Positions 1-9,193 are shown, counted from the first letter of the stretch. The stretch is 64,000 nt of DNA from SHAN690 sp040221375 (GCA_040221375.1 JAVKEP010000044.1:72325-136324); one strand, 5' to 3'. The notes: generated by a model not told the origin, from the sequence alone. Translations and numbers: made by a program.

Positions 1-1
1 C

Positions 2-1648
2 ACGTACACCTCCGCCGGGACGTACACCGTAAGCCTTGCCGTATCTTCTTCTTGTGGAGTTGATACATTGATCATGACAGACCTGATCGAAATCGGACCG
101 AATGCCCCCTGTGAGGAGATCATGCCCAGCAATGGTCAGAACGGTTCCTCATCCGATTGTGCCGGAATCCTCATCGACGACGGGGGTACGCTCGGCAACT
201 ATTCGGATGACAACGACAGCTATTTCGTGATTGCTTCTCAAGGGGCGGCCAACATTAACTTGGATTTCATCGATTTCTCTGTTCAGAGCGGAGGTGGGAC
301 TAATTGCATTTATGATTACCTCGAGGTCTATGACGGCGCTGGCCTAACCGCTCCCCTGATCGGGCGTTATTGTAACTCCAACCCTCCCCCCGCTTCGTTG
401 ACCAATACCGACGATGCCGTCACCGTGCGGTTTGTTACGAATGGCGGTGTGAATGAGGCGGGATTTTGGATTGCATGGGAATGCAATGCGCCTACATCCG
501 CACCCCTGGCCAACTTCGAAGCAGACGTAGAACAAACCTGTGACGGTGTGGTTCATTTCACCGACTTGTCAGAAAACGGAGCCGATACCTGGACCTGGGA
601 TTTTGGTGATGGTGACAGTTCTGATGCTCAGAACCCAATTCACGTTTACGGACAGAGTGGAGTCTACACGGTACAATTGACCACAGGCAACGCCATCGGC
701 AATGACACGGAAGTTAAGACTGCTTTTATTCAAGTCAATTTTCCTGAACAACCTGAGGGACCAGACGTGCAAATATGTCCTGGAGATCAAGCAACCCTTG
801 TGGCTCAAGGCGCCGGAACACTTCGTTGGTACGGAAGCTCATTTGGCGGCGATTTGCTTCATTTGGGCGACACCTTTGTCACTCCAATCGTTCTGCAATC
901 TACCGCGTATTACGTTGAGTCGGTGGTGCAGAGCTCGGCCAAAAGTGCGGGCCCTTTGAATAAAGCATTTGGACAAGGGGGGTACATCGGAAATCCTGCC
1001 TCACTCTACTTTGATGCGCTCTCTGACATGGTCTTGCAAAGCGTGAAGGTGTATGCCAATTCGGGTGGTCAGCGCAATTTCATACTCAAGGATGACCAAG
1101 GATTTGTCCTGGCCGACACGATCATACACGTTCCCAATGGCGAGCAAACGGTTGCATTGAATTTCCCAGTCACGCAAGGCAACGACTTCGAATTGACCTT
1201 GGGACCAAACAATACCGTTAATCTCTTCCGTAACACCACAGGCGTGAATTATCCATACGAGTTGGATGGGGTGGTTCGCATCGTTGGAGGCAGCGAAAAC
1301 AATGCTTACTTCTTCTTTTATGACTGGAAAGTGGAAGAAATCTGCATCAGCGAACGTACCCAGATAGCAGCTAGTACAGGAGATTGCACGGGAGTCAATG
1401 AATATTCCATTGCCGATGTTGCGATCTATCCCAACCCGTCCAATGGAAGCTTCCACGTTACTTGGAACGGATCAGGTGTAACATCAGTTGAGATCAGCAA
1501 CCTTCACGGAGCTGTAATTCAAGCGCAATCCGTTGCGCGCGGTGAGCAATCCATCGGCATTGAACTCGGTGAGCGTGCATCGGGTATTTACTTCGTCCAG
1601 CTGGTTGATGAAGGAATGAATGTGCGCCGAAGAATCGTAGTGCAGTAA
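2..1648 (+). CDS. T9SS-secreted CUB/PKD-domain surface protein, 5' end outside the window
   Basis: The frame is open from base 2 with no start. The residues before the first internal TTG (base 68) read like the end of a PKD domain (YTVSLAVSSSCG), so the gene begins upstream. Visible in order are a CUB domain (about 140-475, with YDYLEVYDG and RFVTNGG), a PKD domain (about 500-735, with WDFGDGD) and an Ig-like segment (about 755-935). A region I do not recognise follows, then a C-terminal type A T9SS sorting domain (about 1415-1645, with IYPNPSNG and GIYFVQL). CUB and PKD domains are extracellular protein- or carbohydrate-contact modules, so this is probably a cell-surface or released adhesin-like or enzyme-accessory protein. 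Any catalytic part would lie in the missing N-terminus. It converges on the next gene with only one base between the stop codons. Confidence 0.9.
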   Translation, partial: TYTSAGTYTVSLAVSSSCGVDTLIMTDLIEIGPNAPCEEIMPSNGQNGSSSDCAGILIDDGGTLGNYSDDNDSYFVIASQGAANINLDFIDFSVQSGGGTNCIYDYLEVYDGAGLTAPLIGRYCNSNPPPASLTNTDDAVTVRFVTNGGVNEAGFWIAWECNAPTSAPLANFEADVEQTCDGVVHFTDLSENGADTWTWDFGDGDSSDAQNPIHVYGQSGVYTVQLTTGNAIGNDTEVKTAFIQVNFPEQPEGPDVQICPGDQATLVAQGAGTLRWYGSSFGGDLLHLGDTFVTPIVLQSTAYYVESVVQSSAKSAGPLNKAFGQGGYIGNPASLYFDALSDMVLQSVKVYANSGGQRNFILKDDQGFVLADTIIHVPNGEQTVALNFPVTQGNDFELTLGPNNTVNLFRNTTGVNYPYELDGVVRIVGGSENNAYFFFYDWKVEEICISERTQIAASTGDCTGVNEYSIADVAIYPNPSNGSFHVTWNGSGVTSVEISNLHGAVIQAQSVARGEQSIGIELGERASGIYFVQLVDEGMNVRRRIVVQ

Positions 1649-1649
1649 C

Positions 1650-4298
1650 TTACTTTTCGGGCTTGACTACCACGATGGCCTGATCGCTATTGGACAAGCG
1701 CACCTCGATGTTTTCTCGTTTGATGGAGTTCTTTTCTAAGTGAAGCACCATGGGCTCGATGTCCATGCTGTTCAACGTGCGAAGTGCAACATCTTTGCCT
1801 TCCGGAGCAGCTTCCACCTCTACGTATACACGAATTACGATTTCATAATCCCGTTTTGCCTCAGCGATAACTTGATCAAGCGGTTCGAACTCCAAGGCCT
1901 TGAGCATATCGAGATCGAATTCATGGTACGACCGATCCACGCTTAGGTTAGTTCTTATTTCGGCATTCTGTTGGGGCATGCGATCGTCCTTCTCAAATGC
2001 TTCCGTCAACACCACGTCTTGCGAAGGCAGCATTTTGAAGGAGAAGACGAACTTGTTTGTTCGGTTGACAAGCACGTTCCGATTTTGGCCCGAAATATAA
2101 ATTTCATATATGTCAGAAAGCCCCTCACCCTCAGCAGATATGAAGTAATTCTTATCCGTGGTAAAGCGATCAAATTCAAACGTACCGTCCTTCTTAACTT
2201 GGATCTTTTGCACCACATTTTCTTCATCATCGAGCAGCGTAAGCATCACTCCATTCTTAGGAAGTTTGTTGTATTGAAACTTGCCTTTGATGGTCGTGCC
2301 TTCATTCACGATAACACCATTCTCGGCTTGGGTCCGTAATGAGTACAAGGTCATGGGCTGGCTTCGCGCGAGTTTCTTGAAGGCAAAAACCCCCGCGCGA
2401 TCGTCATTCATGTAAAACAATACATCGTCGGGATTCCTCGCCAAGAATATCTCGCTGCTCGCGAGTAACCCTTCTTGCTCTTTGGTCAACCGAAGTTCAT
2501 AGTCGCCTTCTTCGATCGGAGCATCAAAGCTGAAATATCCATCCTCACCCGTCTTCACCTTTCCGACTACCGTTTCATCTTCGTCCAACAGCTCAATCTC
2601 TGCATCAATGAGCGGAAGGGCTCCTCGCTTCAAGTACCCTGAAAGCTCGGTGTTATTGGCGTGAACCAGTCCATACGATTCGAAAAAATGGCCTGGAATC
2701 CCGTAATCGCGTTCGTCCATCAATTTAATAGGACTGTTTCCCGCGTTGAGGAGCGAACTGAATTCGAAGAGGTGTTTGTCCGTCTTGGTCACGATGATAT
2801 CCTCTTCCGGATTGTCATTGGTCAGGTAGACCTCATATACATCTACCAAGCCTGTATGGTCTTTATCGATGCTCAAGAAATAGCGCTTCTCCATAGCATC
2901 GGTACTAAAAGAAAAGAATCCATCGTCGTCCGTTTCTACGGTCTTCACCACGTTGTTATTCTCGTCGATGATGTTGAGCGTCAGTGCATCAGGGATGGTT
3001 CCGAATGACGTCACCTTTCCAGTAATCGTCGTCGGCTTGTCTACGACCTTTCCTTTACGCGCCATGTCTTCAAACTCATTGACGCCGTCCATTGTGCTTC
3101 CAGAAATTACCTTGAAGGCGAACATGCCGAGTTCCTCCTCGTTCATGAACACCATCTTTTCACCTAAGTCGTTGGCAAGAAATATTTCAGCCCCTTCTAT
3201 CTGGTCCTTGATCTCATCATCAAAAGCGAGTTTGTAGTCGCGGTTGGGTAAGAATGATTGGAGGTTAAAATAACCATCTTCATTGGTGGTAATCGATTGG
3301 ATGATTTGGTCGTTGTTGTCCATTAAATTCAGCTTTACCTGCATAGGTTTGAGCTGGTTGAATTTGATGAATCCGCTGGCCATTTGGTGGGGAGACATGT
3401 TCTCCGTTCGAGGATCAATCGAATGAGGGATGCGGTAGAGTCTACCAATACCGTCGATCCTATCAGAGAAGAAATAGGCTTCGTTCAAGGTTTCGTTCAA
3501 GCAGAAATAGGCTTCAAAGCCCGGCGTGTTGATGTTGGGCCCCAGGTTGATCGGCTTGGACCAATTTTGCCACGTATCGTCCAATCGAGTTGAGACGAAT
3601 ATGTCGCCCTTTCCATAGCTTCTATGTCCTTCACTTGAGAAAAAGAGGTGTTTTCCGTCGCTGGATACAAAAGGCGACATTTCAAAACCTGCCGTATTGA
3701 TGCGGGCACCCATATGAATCGGCTTGGTCCAAACGCCTTCTTGGTTGCGGCAGATGTAAAGATCCTCTTTGCCAAAGGTGTACGCGCCCTTCATGGAGAT
3801 GATGATAAAAGACTCATCACGCGAGACATAGAATCCGAAGTAGGAGCCTGTAATGCTCAGCTCTGGCAATTGGATAACATGGTCATGTGTGTACTTGCCG
3901 TCGATGCGCTTGTAGGCATTGATTGAAGTCAATTCCTTGCTCGAGTTTTGTTGGTATCGAAGGATGTATACCAAGGTATTTTCGGATTGGCCTACGATCA
4001 AGTCGTTCTTCTTCGTATTGAGGCCTTCAAATTCATTGGAAGGTTCAGACCACCGTCCCTCATCGTAGCTCATGAACCAGATGTCCTGGTCGTCTTCACC
4101 ACCTTGATTGTTTGGATGCCCCGTACGTGTGAACCACAGATGGGTCCCGTTGTCGCCGATTACCGGATTGAAGTTCGCAGAACCGTCGTTGACCAAGGTG
4201 AAAGGCTGAGGAAAGGAAGTATAGTCATCGCTGGTGAACTGCACCGTCGCATCAAGCGAAAAAACGGCTATCATGACGCTGGCCAGCAACGCCTTCAT
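1650..4298 (-). CDS. Envelope protein with PD40 propeller and four carboxypeptidase-regulatory-like repeats
   Basis: The signal peptide starts MKALLASVMIAVFS. An exact TAnnTTTG promoter box (4332-4339) overlaps the more upstream ATG at 4334, so the ATG at 4298 is the likelier start. Residues about 45-320 carry TolB/PD40-type propeller motifs (FNPVIGDNGTHLWFTR, SPFVSSDGKHLFFSSEG). Residues about 335-790 hold four related beta-sandwich repeats of the carboxypeptidase-regulatory type, each with a GYF/GFF-like core. They alternate between 'FLAN/FLAR...GVFAFK' and 'VYEVYL...FEFS' endings. The last 80 residues look like a weakened OmpA/MotB domain. Bacteroidetes PD40-OmpA proteins of this general build are outer-membrane-associated, and several belong to T9SS or gliding complexes. 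The exact role here is unknown; assignment to the PorE family would be a guess. Confidence 0.85.
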   Translation of the reverse strand: MKALLASVMIAVFSLDATVQFTSDDYTSFPQPFTLVNDGSANFNPVIGDNGTHLWFTRTGHPNNQGGEDDQDIWFMSYDEGRWSEPSNEFEGLNTKKNDLIVGQSENTLVYILRYQQNSSKELTSINAYKRIDGKYTHDHVIQLPELSITGSYFGFYVSRDESFIIISMKGAYTFGKEDLYICRNQEGVWTKPIHMGARINTAGFEMSPFVSSDGKHLFFSSEGHRSYGKGDIFVSTRLDDTWQNWSKPINLGPNINTPGFEAYFCLNETLNEAYFFSDRIDGIGRLYRIPHSIDPRTENMSPHQMASGFIKFNQLKPMQVKLNLMDNNDQIIQSITTNEDGYFNLQSFLPNRDYKLAFDDEIKDQIEGAEIFLANDLGEKMVFMNEEELGMFAFKVISGSTMDGVNEFEDMARKGKVVDKPTTITGKVTSFGTIPDALTLNIIDENNNVVKTVETDDDGFFSFSTDAMEKRYFLSIDKDHTGLVDVYEVYLTNDNPEEDIIVTKTDKHLFEFSSLLNAGNSPIKLMDERDYGIPGHFFESYGLVHANNTELSGYLKRGALPLIDAEIELLDEDETVVGKVKTGEDGYFSFDAPIEEGDYELRLTKEQEGLLASSEIFLARNPDDVLFYMNDDRAGVFAFKKLARSQPMTLYSLRTQAENGVIVNEGTTIKGKFQYNKLPKNGVMLTLLDDEENVVQKIQVKKDGTFEFDRFTTDKNYFISAEGEGLSDIYEIYISGQNRNVLVNRTNKFVFSFKMLPSQDVVLTEAFEKDDRMPQQNAEIRTNLSVDRSYHEFDLDMLKALEFEPLDQVIAEAKRDYEIVIRVYVEVEAAPEGKDVALRTLNSMDIEPMVLHLEKNSIKRENIEVRLSNSDQAIVVVKPEK

Positions 4299-4331
4299 TC
4301 GGATGAGACCAAGGTTGTGCATCTGAGGGTG

Positions 4332-4339
4332 CAAAAGTA
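4332..4339 (-). promoter_or_regulatory. -7 promoter box before the PD40 envelope gene
   Basis: On the minus strand this reads TACTTTTG, an exact TAnnTTTG match to the Bacteroidetes primary sigma factor -7 element. It lies 33 bases upstream of the chosen ATG at 4298 and overlaps the alternative ATG at 4334. No clear -33 TTG is visible. Confidence 0.5.
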
Positions 4340-4373
4340 GCCTTTCCGACGGGCTAGAGGTAGGCGATTGTGC

Positions 4374-4405
4374 AAATAAAAAAGCCCTACCGAAGCAGGG
4401 CTTTT
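4374..4405 (-). terminator. Intrinsic terminator of the TPR-SPOR gene
   Basis: A perfect 9-bp stem (AAAAGCCCT at 4380-4388, AGGGCTTTT at 4397-4405) surrounds an 8-base loop. On the minus strand it runs into a T-rich tail ending near 4374. It lies about 120 bases after the stop codon of the minus-strand gene ending at 4525, and ahead of the promoter of the next minus-strand gene, so the two are separate transcription units. Confidence 0.8.
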
Positions 4406-4524
4406 AACGTTACCTATCAAACTTGCCTTAGCGTGAAAGCAATTTCGAAATACGTACAAATCTTGCGCACATTTCAGAGCAATTGTGGTTACGGCTGAGT
4501 TCCATGAGAATACGGCGTGGGGAA

Positions 4525-5838
4525 TTAGAAGTCAGCCCGTTTCTTCTTTTTGGCCCCCGGCTGTTCGTGCGATTTTGCTTGTTCTTCAGGATGCGACATC
4601 GCATAGTCGATCGCTTCTTTTAGCGGAATCTTGTTGCCCAGATTGAATGCAACTACGAATGCATCTTCGAGACCAAGCGCCTTTAACTCTTCTCTGTAGC
4701 GGGCCGCTTCGTCGTACTGGGCAAAATTTCCAACGGTCATGATCACGAGTTCATTCTGACGGTTTTCGCGTATACCGTCTACCTCAAGGTACTTCTCAGC
4801 GACAGCGCTTGGAACGATCGTTCTGAAGGCTCCAATTTGAACGCGGAAGTCTACGCTTCCATTGATGTGCCAATTGATGTTCTCGGTTCCAACGCCAAGC
4901 ACTTCTTGCTCGTACGTAGGTCGATTTACGTCAACGATGAACGCATCTGCATATCCTCGCTCTCGGATTTTTGCCAAAAGAGATTCTGCTTGTTTGCGGT
5001 AAGGAAAACGACCGATAACGTACCTAAAGATTCCATTCTCATCTACGTACACTTCAACGTTCTTCACGTTTTCAAATTCCCGTGTAGGTTTTAAGTCGAT
5101 CAACGCCGCTATTTGAACCCCATACAAGGATGACATGGTAGTATAATCGACTTCACGAGTTCTCAATTCATCCCAATCATCGAAGGGGATCAAACGCTCC
5201 TTGATCTTCGGCTCGGTTCGTTCTTCTTGGATTTCTTGGGCGATTTCTTGCCTGAACTCTTCCTCTGTTTTCACAGATGAATCAACTCCATTTTCTGCCG
5301 GTGTGCTTTCTTCCTCACTAATAGGTTCATCTACTGCAGCAACCTCTTCCTCCGGCTGTTTTTCTTCTTCCTTGTCCTTGAGGTTGCATTCCCTCACCCA
5401 TTTCTGGCCATCTACCAAGTAGTATTCATCGTTGTAGGTGTACACCTGATAAAACTTATTCAACGCGCGGAGCGCTTCTTCGCATTGTCCATTCTTTGAA
5501 TAGGCAATGGTCAAATAATAGTAAACATACTCTGGTGCCCTTCGCTCTTGGGACGAACCTGACTCGTATTCGTCCGTATAAATTTCGGAAGCGGCTTCGA
5601 GCAACTCGACGGATTTCTTGATTTGATGGTCTTCTTTGACATAACAAAGGCCCAAGAGGTAGTTCAAATTCGCATTCTTCGGATCCTTGGCCCAAAGTCG
5701 CTCGAGGATGGGTATAGCTCGATCAAGCTTGTGGTTTGCAAGGTGGAGCTTGGCTTGATTGAAATTGGCCGCGGTTTCTTGTGCGAATCCTGAAGAGACG
5801 AACATAGCGATCAGGGAAAAGAGCAATAGTCGTTTCAT
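4525..5838 (-). CDS. TPR protein with two SPOR domains
   Basis: A 437-residue protein with a signal peptide (MKRLLLFSLIAMFVSSGFAQ). Residues about 25-150 form tetratricopeptide-like helices (ANLNYLLGLCYVKED). An acidic, low-complexity linker follows at about 155-215 (runs of Glu/Pro/Ala). Two SPOR-like domains come next, at about 235-310 (YGVQIAALIDL, IGRFPYRKQAESLLAKIRERG) and 325-410 (FRVQIGAF, VGNFAQYDEAARYREELKALG). SPOR domains bind denuded septal peptidoglycan, so a periplasmic cell-wall-associated role is likely. The C-terminus is lysine-rich. The gene is followed by its own terminator and preceded by an exact -7 box, so it is probably monocistronic. Confidence 0.85.
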   Translation of the reverse strand: MKRLLLFSLIAMFVSSGFAQETAANFNQAKLHLANHKLDRAIPILERLWAKDPKNANLNYLLGLCYVKEDHQIKKSVELLEAASEIYTDEYESGSSQERRAPEYVYYYLTIAYSKNGQCEEALRALNKFYQVYTYNDEYYLVDGQKWVRECNLKDKEEEKQPEEEVAAVDEPISEEESTPAENGVDSSVKTEEEFRQEIAQEIQEERTEPKIKERLIPFDDWDELRTREVDYTTMSSLYGVQIAALIDLKPTREFENVKNVEVYVDENGIFRYVIGRFPYRKQAESLLAKIRERGYADAFIVDVNRPTYEQEVLGVGTENINWHINGSVDFRVQIGAFRTIVPSAVAEKYLEVDGIRENRQNELVIMTVGNFAQYDEAARYREELKALGLEDAFVVAFNLGNKIPLKEAIDYAMSHPEEQAKSHEQPGAKKKKRADF

Positions 5839-5857
5839 GTATACTCGGGCTTTGTAT

Positions 5858-5865
5858 CAAACTTA
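5858..5865 (-). promoter_or_regulatory. -7 promoter box before the TPR-SPOR gene
   Basis: The minus strand reads TAAGTTTG, an exact TAnnTTTG match, 19 bases upstream of the ATG at 5838. No convincing -33 TTG is visible at the expected spacing. Confidence 0.5.
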
Positions 5866-5929
5866 CCCTGATATACAGCCTACTTTCTAGGTAAAATGCA
5901 GAGTTTTCGACACGTCAGTGTAGATGAGC

Positions 5930-6934
5930 TTAAATGGCGAGGGTCGCGAGCAACCCGTAATGGTCGGAAGGGAAGCCCGTGAGTCGCTCAAATGAGATCG
6001 GTCGCATCCTCTTTCGTGTGAAGATGTAGTCGAGACGGGTAGGCACATAAGCATGCGTTGGAAGCAAGCCCATTCCAAAGGCCCGCTGCACATCGCGCCA
6101 TTTATTGGCCACGGTTTCGTAATAAAAAGAACCAACGCTGGCATTCAAGTCGCCCACTACGATGTCAGCTTTGTGTTTTACGAGGATGCGAACCTGGCTT
6201 CTACGACGCGACAAGGTTTCAACGAGGTCATCGTCCAAAGAATTGCCTCCGTGTTTCGGCCCTAGGATGTTGTAGCTCTGCAGATGCATGTTCATCAACT
6301 TCACCTCCATCCCATTCACATCAATGACGTACGACTTGGCTTCGTTCGTTGCGGAGAGCATGTTAAACACAGTATCCACCGAAAGAATCGGAAACTTGGA
6401 GAATACAGCCGTTCCAAAGATATTTCCCGGGTGCGGAGTGAAATCGTAATGGCTCAATCCTGTTTTTTCCGAGAAGTCTTTGGCCACCGAAGCTACATCA
6501 GGCCAGGTGTAGTACAATCCGAACTCTTGGAGGCATAAGATATCCGGGTCGTGCCTCTTGATTTCCTCAATCGTGCTCTGCACGTCTATGGTATCGTTGT
6601 TAAACTGTCCGACATTCAAGCATAGAACGCTGATTTCATTTGCCGAAATAGCGTCAAAAGCGGGCATGGTACCGTAACCGCGCCAAACCAAAAGGGCCGT
6701 GGCTAAAATGAATGTAAACGCTGGCAACACGGGATTCCGCCATTTCAAACTCGCCAAGATCAACAGCGCCAACGCAGCCATCCAAAAAACCACGTCAAAC
6801 GAGGGTAAAATCTGGAAGTAAGGGAAAAAAGACGAATGGGTGTAAGGCACAATGGCAGAAGCGAGGATGAGCAATACCAAACCCCATAGAAATACCGTTA
6901 TTAGTGCCTTCAATCTTAAATTCAAACTAAGCAA
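5930..6934 (-). CDS. Endonuclease/exonuclease/phosphatase (EEP) family membrane protein
   Basis: A 334-residue protein with two or three N-terminal transmembrane segments (about residues 8-85), followed by an EEP-fold domain. Visible EEP motifs are NVGQFN, CLQEFG (metal-binding Glu), VGDLNAS, RLDYIFT and SDHYGLLA (catalytic Asp-His). The family includes Mg-dependent phosphodiesterases such as sphingomyelinase, DNase I-like enzymes and inositol phosphatases. The substrate cannot be told from sequence. The catalytic part probably faces the periplasm. No ATG exists near the 5' end; only TTG codons at 6934, 6925 or 6913 fit, all before the first hydrophobic segment. The TTG at 6934 leaves just two bases between it and the divergent ATG at 6937, so a slightly later start is plausible. 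Confidence 0.8.
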   Translation of the reverse strand: MLSLNLRLKALITVFLWGLVLLILASAIVPYTHSSFFPYFQILPSFDVVFWMAALALLILASLKWRNPVLPAFTFILATALLVWRGYGTMPAFDAISANEISVLCLNVGQFNNDTIDVQSTIEEIKRHDPDILCLQEFGLYYTWPDVASVAKDFSEKTGLSHYDFTPHPGNIFGTAVFSKFPILSVDTVFNMLSATNEAKSYVIDVNGMEVKLMNMHLQSYNILGPKHGGNSLDDDLVETLSRRRSQVRILVKHKADIVVGDLNASVGSFYYETVANKWRDVQRAFGMGLLPTHAYVPTRLDYIFTRKRMRPISFERLTGFPSDHYGLLATLAI

Positions 6935-6936
6935 AT

Positions 6937-7470
6937 ATGTCTTTCTTCACACAAACGAGCACCATACTAATGTTGACTCTTTGGACCTTATCCATAGCAG
7001 CGCAGGATTTTCCTTCCATTTCAACAGAGTCGCCGGATGAGAGTTTGGTGAACCTACCCTCCGAACTCACAGGAAAGAAAAGCATCATTTTCTTGGCTTT
7101 TACGCAAGACGCGGAAGAAATGTTGGACAATTGGTATGCGCCCGTTTATACCATGTTCCTCGACAAAAGTGGGTTCAACGCTATGGCGTACGATTGCCAC
7201 GTCAAGTTGGTTATGATGTTTACCGGCCTCGGCCAATCCATGGCCAATGGCATCATGGAAAAAATCCGATCCAACGTGGACGACTCGATGAACGATTACC
7301 TGCTTTTTTACCACGGTGATTTCAGCGGCCAGATGAGTGACCTCGGATTGAAGAAAAAAAACGATGCGTACGTATTTGTCCTGGACGAAGAAGGCAAGAT
7401 CATCTTTCAGGACTCTGGACAGTACTCAGAATCGAAGCTCGAAAAAATTGCGGATTTGGTGGAACTCTAA
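6937..7470 (+). CDS. Secreted thioredoxin-fold-like protein of unknown function
   Basis: 177 residues with an N-terminal signal peptide ending near SIAAQ. A second possible start, the ATG at 6970, leaves a short signal. The body reads like a redoxin/thioredoxin fold (KKSIIFLAFTQDAEEMLDNWYAPVY, then LLFYHGDFSG, then AYVFVLDEEGKIIFQDSGQYSESKLEKI). It has no CxxC motif, so redox activity is not supported. The C-terminal part resembles the ATP10-like/DUF4174-like group of thioredoxin-fold proteins, but I cannot assign it firmly. It is transcribed divergently from the EEP gene and converges with the YggS gene, overlapping its stop by four bases. Confidence 0.75.
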   Translation: MSFFTQTSTILMLTLWTLSIAAQDFPSISTESPDESLVNLPSELTGKKSIIFLAFTQDAEEMLDNWYAPVYTMFLDKSGFNAMAYDCHVKLVMMFTGLGQSMANGIMEKIRSNVDDSMNDYLLFYHGDFSGQMSDLGLKKKNDAYVFVLDEEGKIIFQDSGQYSESKLEKIADLVEL

Positions 7471-8141
7471 ACAGCTTCGCGCACTCCAAAAATGGAACTT
7501 CCGACACGAATCATCGTACTCCCCTCCTCGATTGCCATCTTAAAGTCACCGCTCATACCCATTGAGAGAACCTCGGGTTGCCATCGGTCATTGCTTTCAA
7601 ACGATTGTTTGAGTCGTTCGAACAAGGTGCGTAAGTTGGCAAACTCTCGCCTTACCTGATCTTTATTGTCGGTGAATGTTGCCATTCCCATCAAGCCTCT
7701 TACCCTCACATTTTCCATGGATGTAAACCTGGGATTGGCAAGCAAGCTTCCTACTTCCTCTTCATCCAACCCGAATTTGGAATCCTCCTCTGCAATGTGC
7801 ACTTGCAATAGGCAATCCACTATCCTGCCCGCCGTGGCAGCACGCTTGTTAATCTCAACCAAAAGTTTGAGGCTATCGACGGAGTGAATCAAGTGGACAA
7901 ACTCGATGATGTATTTGACCTTATTTCGCTGCAGGTGGCCGATCAAATGCCAACGCACATCCGATGGCATCTCAGGCGCCTTGGACGTCAATTCCTGCAC
8001 CTTGTTCTCTCCAAAATCTCGATGGCCCTCCACGTACGCCTTCATGATGTGCTCCACGGAGTGGGTTTTTGAGACTGCGACCAACGTTACGCTGGAAGGT
8101 ATTTGTGATGTGATGTTCTCTAATTGCCTTGCTACCGTCAT
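7467..8141 (-). CDS. YggS/PLPBP-family pyridoxal-phosphate-binding protein
   Basis: About 224 residues, matching the usual length of the family. Hallmarks are VAVSKTH (PLP-binding Lys25 from the chosen start), DFGENKVQEL, WHLIGHLQRNK, IHSVDS, SKFGLDEEEV, RGLMGMATF and LSMGMSGDFKMAIEEGSTMIRVGSSIFG. This is a single TIM-barrel protein without enzymatic activity that helps control cellular PLP and amino-acid balance. The ATG at 8141 (MTVARQLENI) is preferred over the upstream ATG at 8162 because homologues start there. Confidence 0.93.
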   Translation of the reverse strand: MTVARQLENITSQIPSSVTLVAVSKTHSVEHIMKAYVEGHRDFGENKVQELTSKAPEMPSDVRWHLIGHLQRNKVKYIIEFVHLIHSVDSLKLLVEINKRAATAGRIVDCLLQVHIAEEDSKFGLDEEEVGSLLANPRFTSMENVRVRGLMGMATFTDNKDQVRREFANLRTLFERLKQSFESNDRWQPEVLSMGMSGDFKMAIEEGSTMIRVGSSIFGVREAV

Positions 8142-8264
8142 GCCACAAATATCTTGATTCAACTAGGAAAAGCATTGCCCATGTGTCGTTCATTTCAATC
8201 ATTTCTTCGATTCAACAAAATCGCGTTAACAAATGCACGAACCTTGAATCCTTTGCTGAAGAGA

Positions 8265-8281
8265 GGGGCGTAAATTGCCCC
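8265..8281 (+). other. Small GC hairpin ahead of the NlpC/P60 gene
   Basis: GGGGC (8265-8269) and GCCCC (8277-8281) can pair around a 7-base A/T-rich loop, followed by TGTTTT. It lies 13 bases before the ATG at 8295 and no plus-strand gene ends nearby. It may be a leader hairpin rather than a terminator. This is weak evidence. Confidence 0.25.
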
Positions 8282-8294
8282 TGTTTTAATACAC

Positions 8295-9086
8295 ATGGCA
8301 TCAGCATACGGAATTTGTAACCTAAGCGTCGTACCTGGAAGGGCGGAACCTGCTGATGCGGCGGAACAGGTAAGCCAATTGCTTTTTGGGGAACACTACG
8401 AGGTAAAGGAAAACCGTAAAAAATGGATCCGAATCTCTTGTGCTCTCGACGGATACGAGTGCTGGATCGACCGCAAACAGCACACCCCCATTGAGGAGAA
8501 GTTCTTCGATCGCCTCCAAAAACAAAAATTCATTGCTACTAGCTTGGAAATGGCTGGAATCGCCGTGCGCGACTCCGATCAGGTCATGATCCCGATACTT
8601 CAAGGCAGTTCGCTCCCGTTCTTCAAAGAAGGAAAGTTTAAACTCGGGAAAGAGCAATACAGCTTTGACGGGCAGGTGCAAGAGAAGGCGGACAAGAAGA
8701 ACGTCGATCTATTGGTTCAAAATGCGATGGTCTACCTACAAGCGCCTTACTTATGGGGTGGGCGACATCCGTTCGGAATCGATTGTTCAGGACTCGTTCA
8801 AGTATGCTACAAATCCATTGGACATCGTGTGCCGAGAGACGCGTATCAACAAGCGAGTCTTGGACATGGTCTGAGCTTTATCGAAGAGTCGCGGCCTGGT
8901 GATTTGGCCTTCTTTGACAACCAAGACGGACGCATCATCCACGTTGGAATATTGCTGCAGGACAATTACATCATCCACGCCTCAGGGCATGTTCGCATAG
9001 ATCGCATCGATCACCAAGGCATCTACAATGATGATCACCACGATTATTCGCATCGGCTCCGCATCATTAAGCGCTTGATCGATTGA
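8295..9086 (+). CDS. NlpC/P60 (C40) peptidoglycan endopeptidase with N-terminal SH3-like domain
   Basis: 263 residues. The N-terminal 60 residues (YGICNLSVVPGRAEPADAAEQVSQLLFGEHYEV) form a bacterial SH3-like domain, followed by a second SH3-like stretch. The catalytic domain begins near residue 137 with Cys164 in GIDCSGLV, His216 in IIHVGI and His228 in IIHAS. YLWGGR and RPGDLAFF are also typical. The family cuts D-gamma-Glu-diaminopimelate bonds in wall peptides. No signal peptide is obvious, which is common for this Bacteroidetes subgroup; it may act on imported wall fragments or leave by another route. Confidence 0.92.
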   Translation: MASAYGICNLSVVPGRAEPADAAEQVSQLLFGEHYEVKENRKKWIRISCALDGYECWIDRKQHTPIEEKFFDRLQKQKFIATSLEMAGIAVRDSDQVMIPILQGSSLPFFKEGKFKLGKEQYSFDGQVQEKADKKNVDLLVQNAMVYLQAPYLWGGRHPFGIDCSGLVQVCYKSIGHRVPRDAYQQASLGHGLSFIEESRPGDLAFFDNQDGRIIHVGILLQDNYIIHASGHVRIDRIDHQGIYNDDHHDYSHRLRIIKRLID

Positions 9087-9185
9087 TCACCCAGGTTCAC
9101 GCTCTCGTTCATCCTTCATTGAGATGAGCTAAATACTTTTTTACAATTACGCGTCTGCCGTATGTGTTCATTTCCTTCGCTTCTC

Positions 9186-9193
9186 TAACTTTG
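9186..9193 (+). promoter_or_regulatory. -7 promoter box before the FBA-like T9SS gene
   Basis: TAACTTTG, an exact TAnnTTTG match, lies 22 bases before the ATG at 9216. The gene upstream on the same strand ends at 9086, so this gene can start its own transcript here. Confidence 0.5.
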
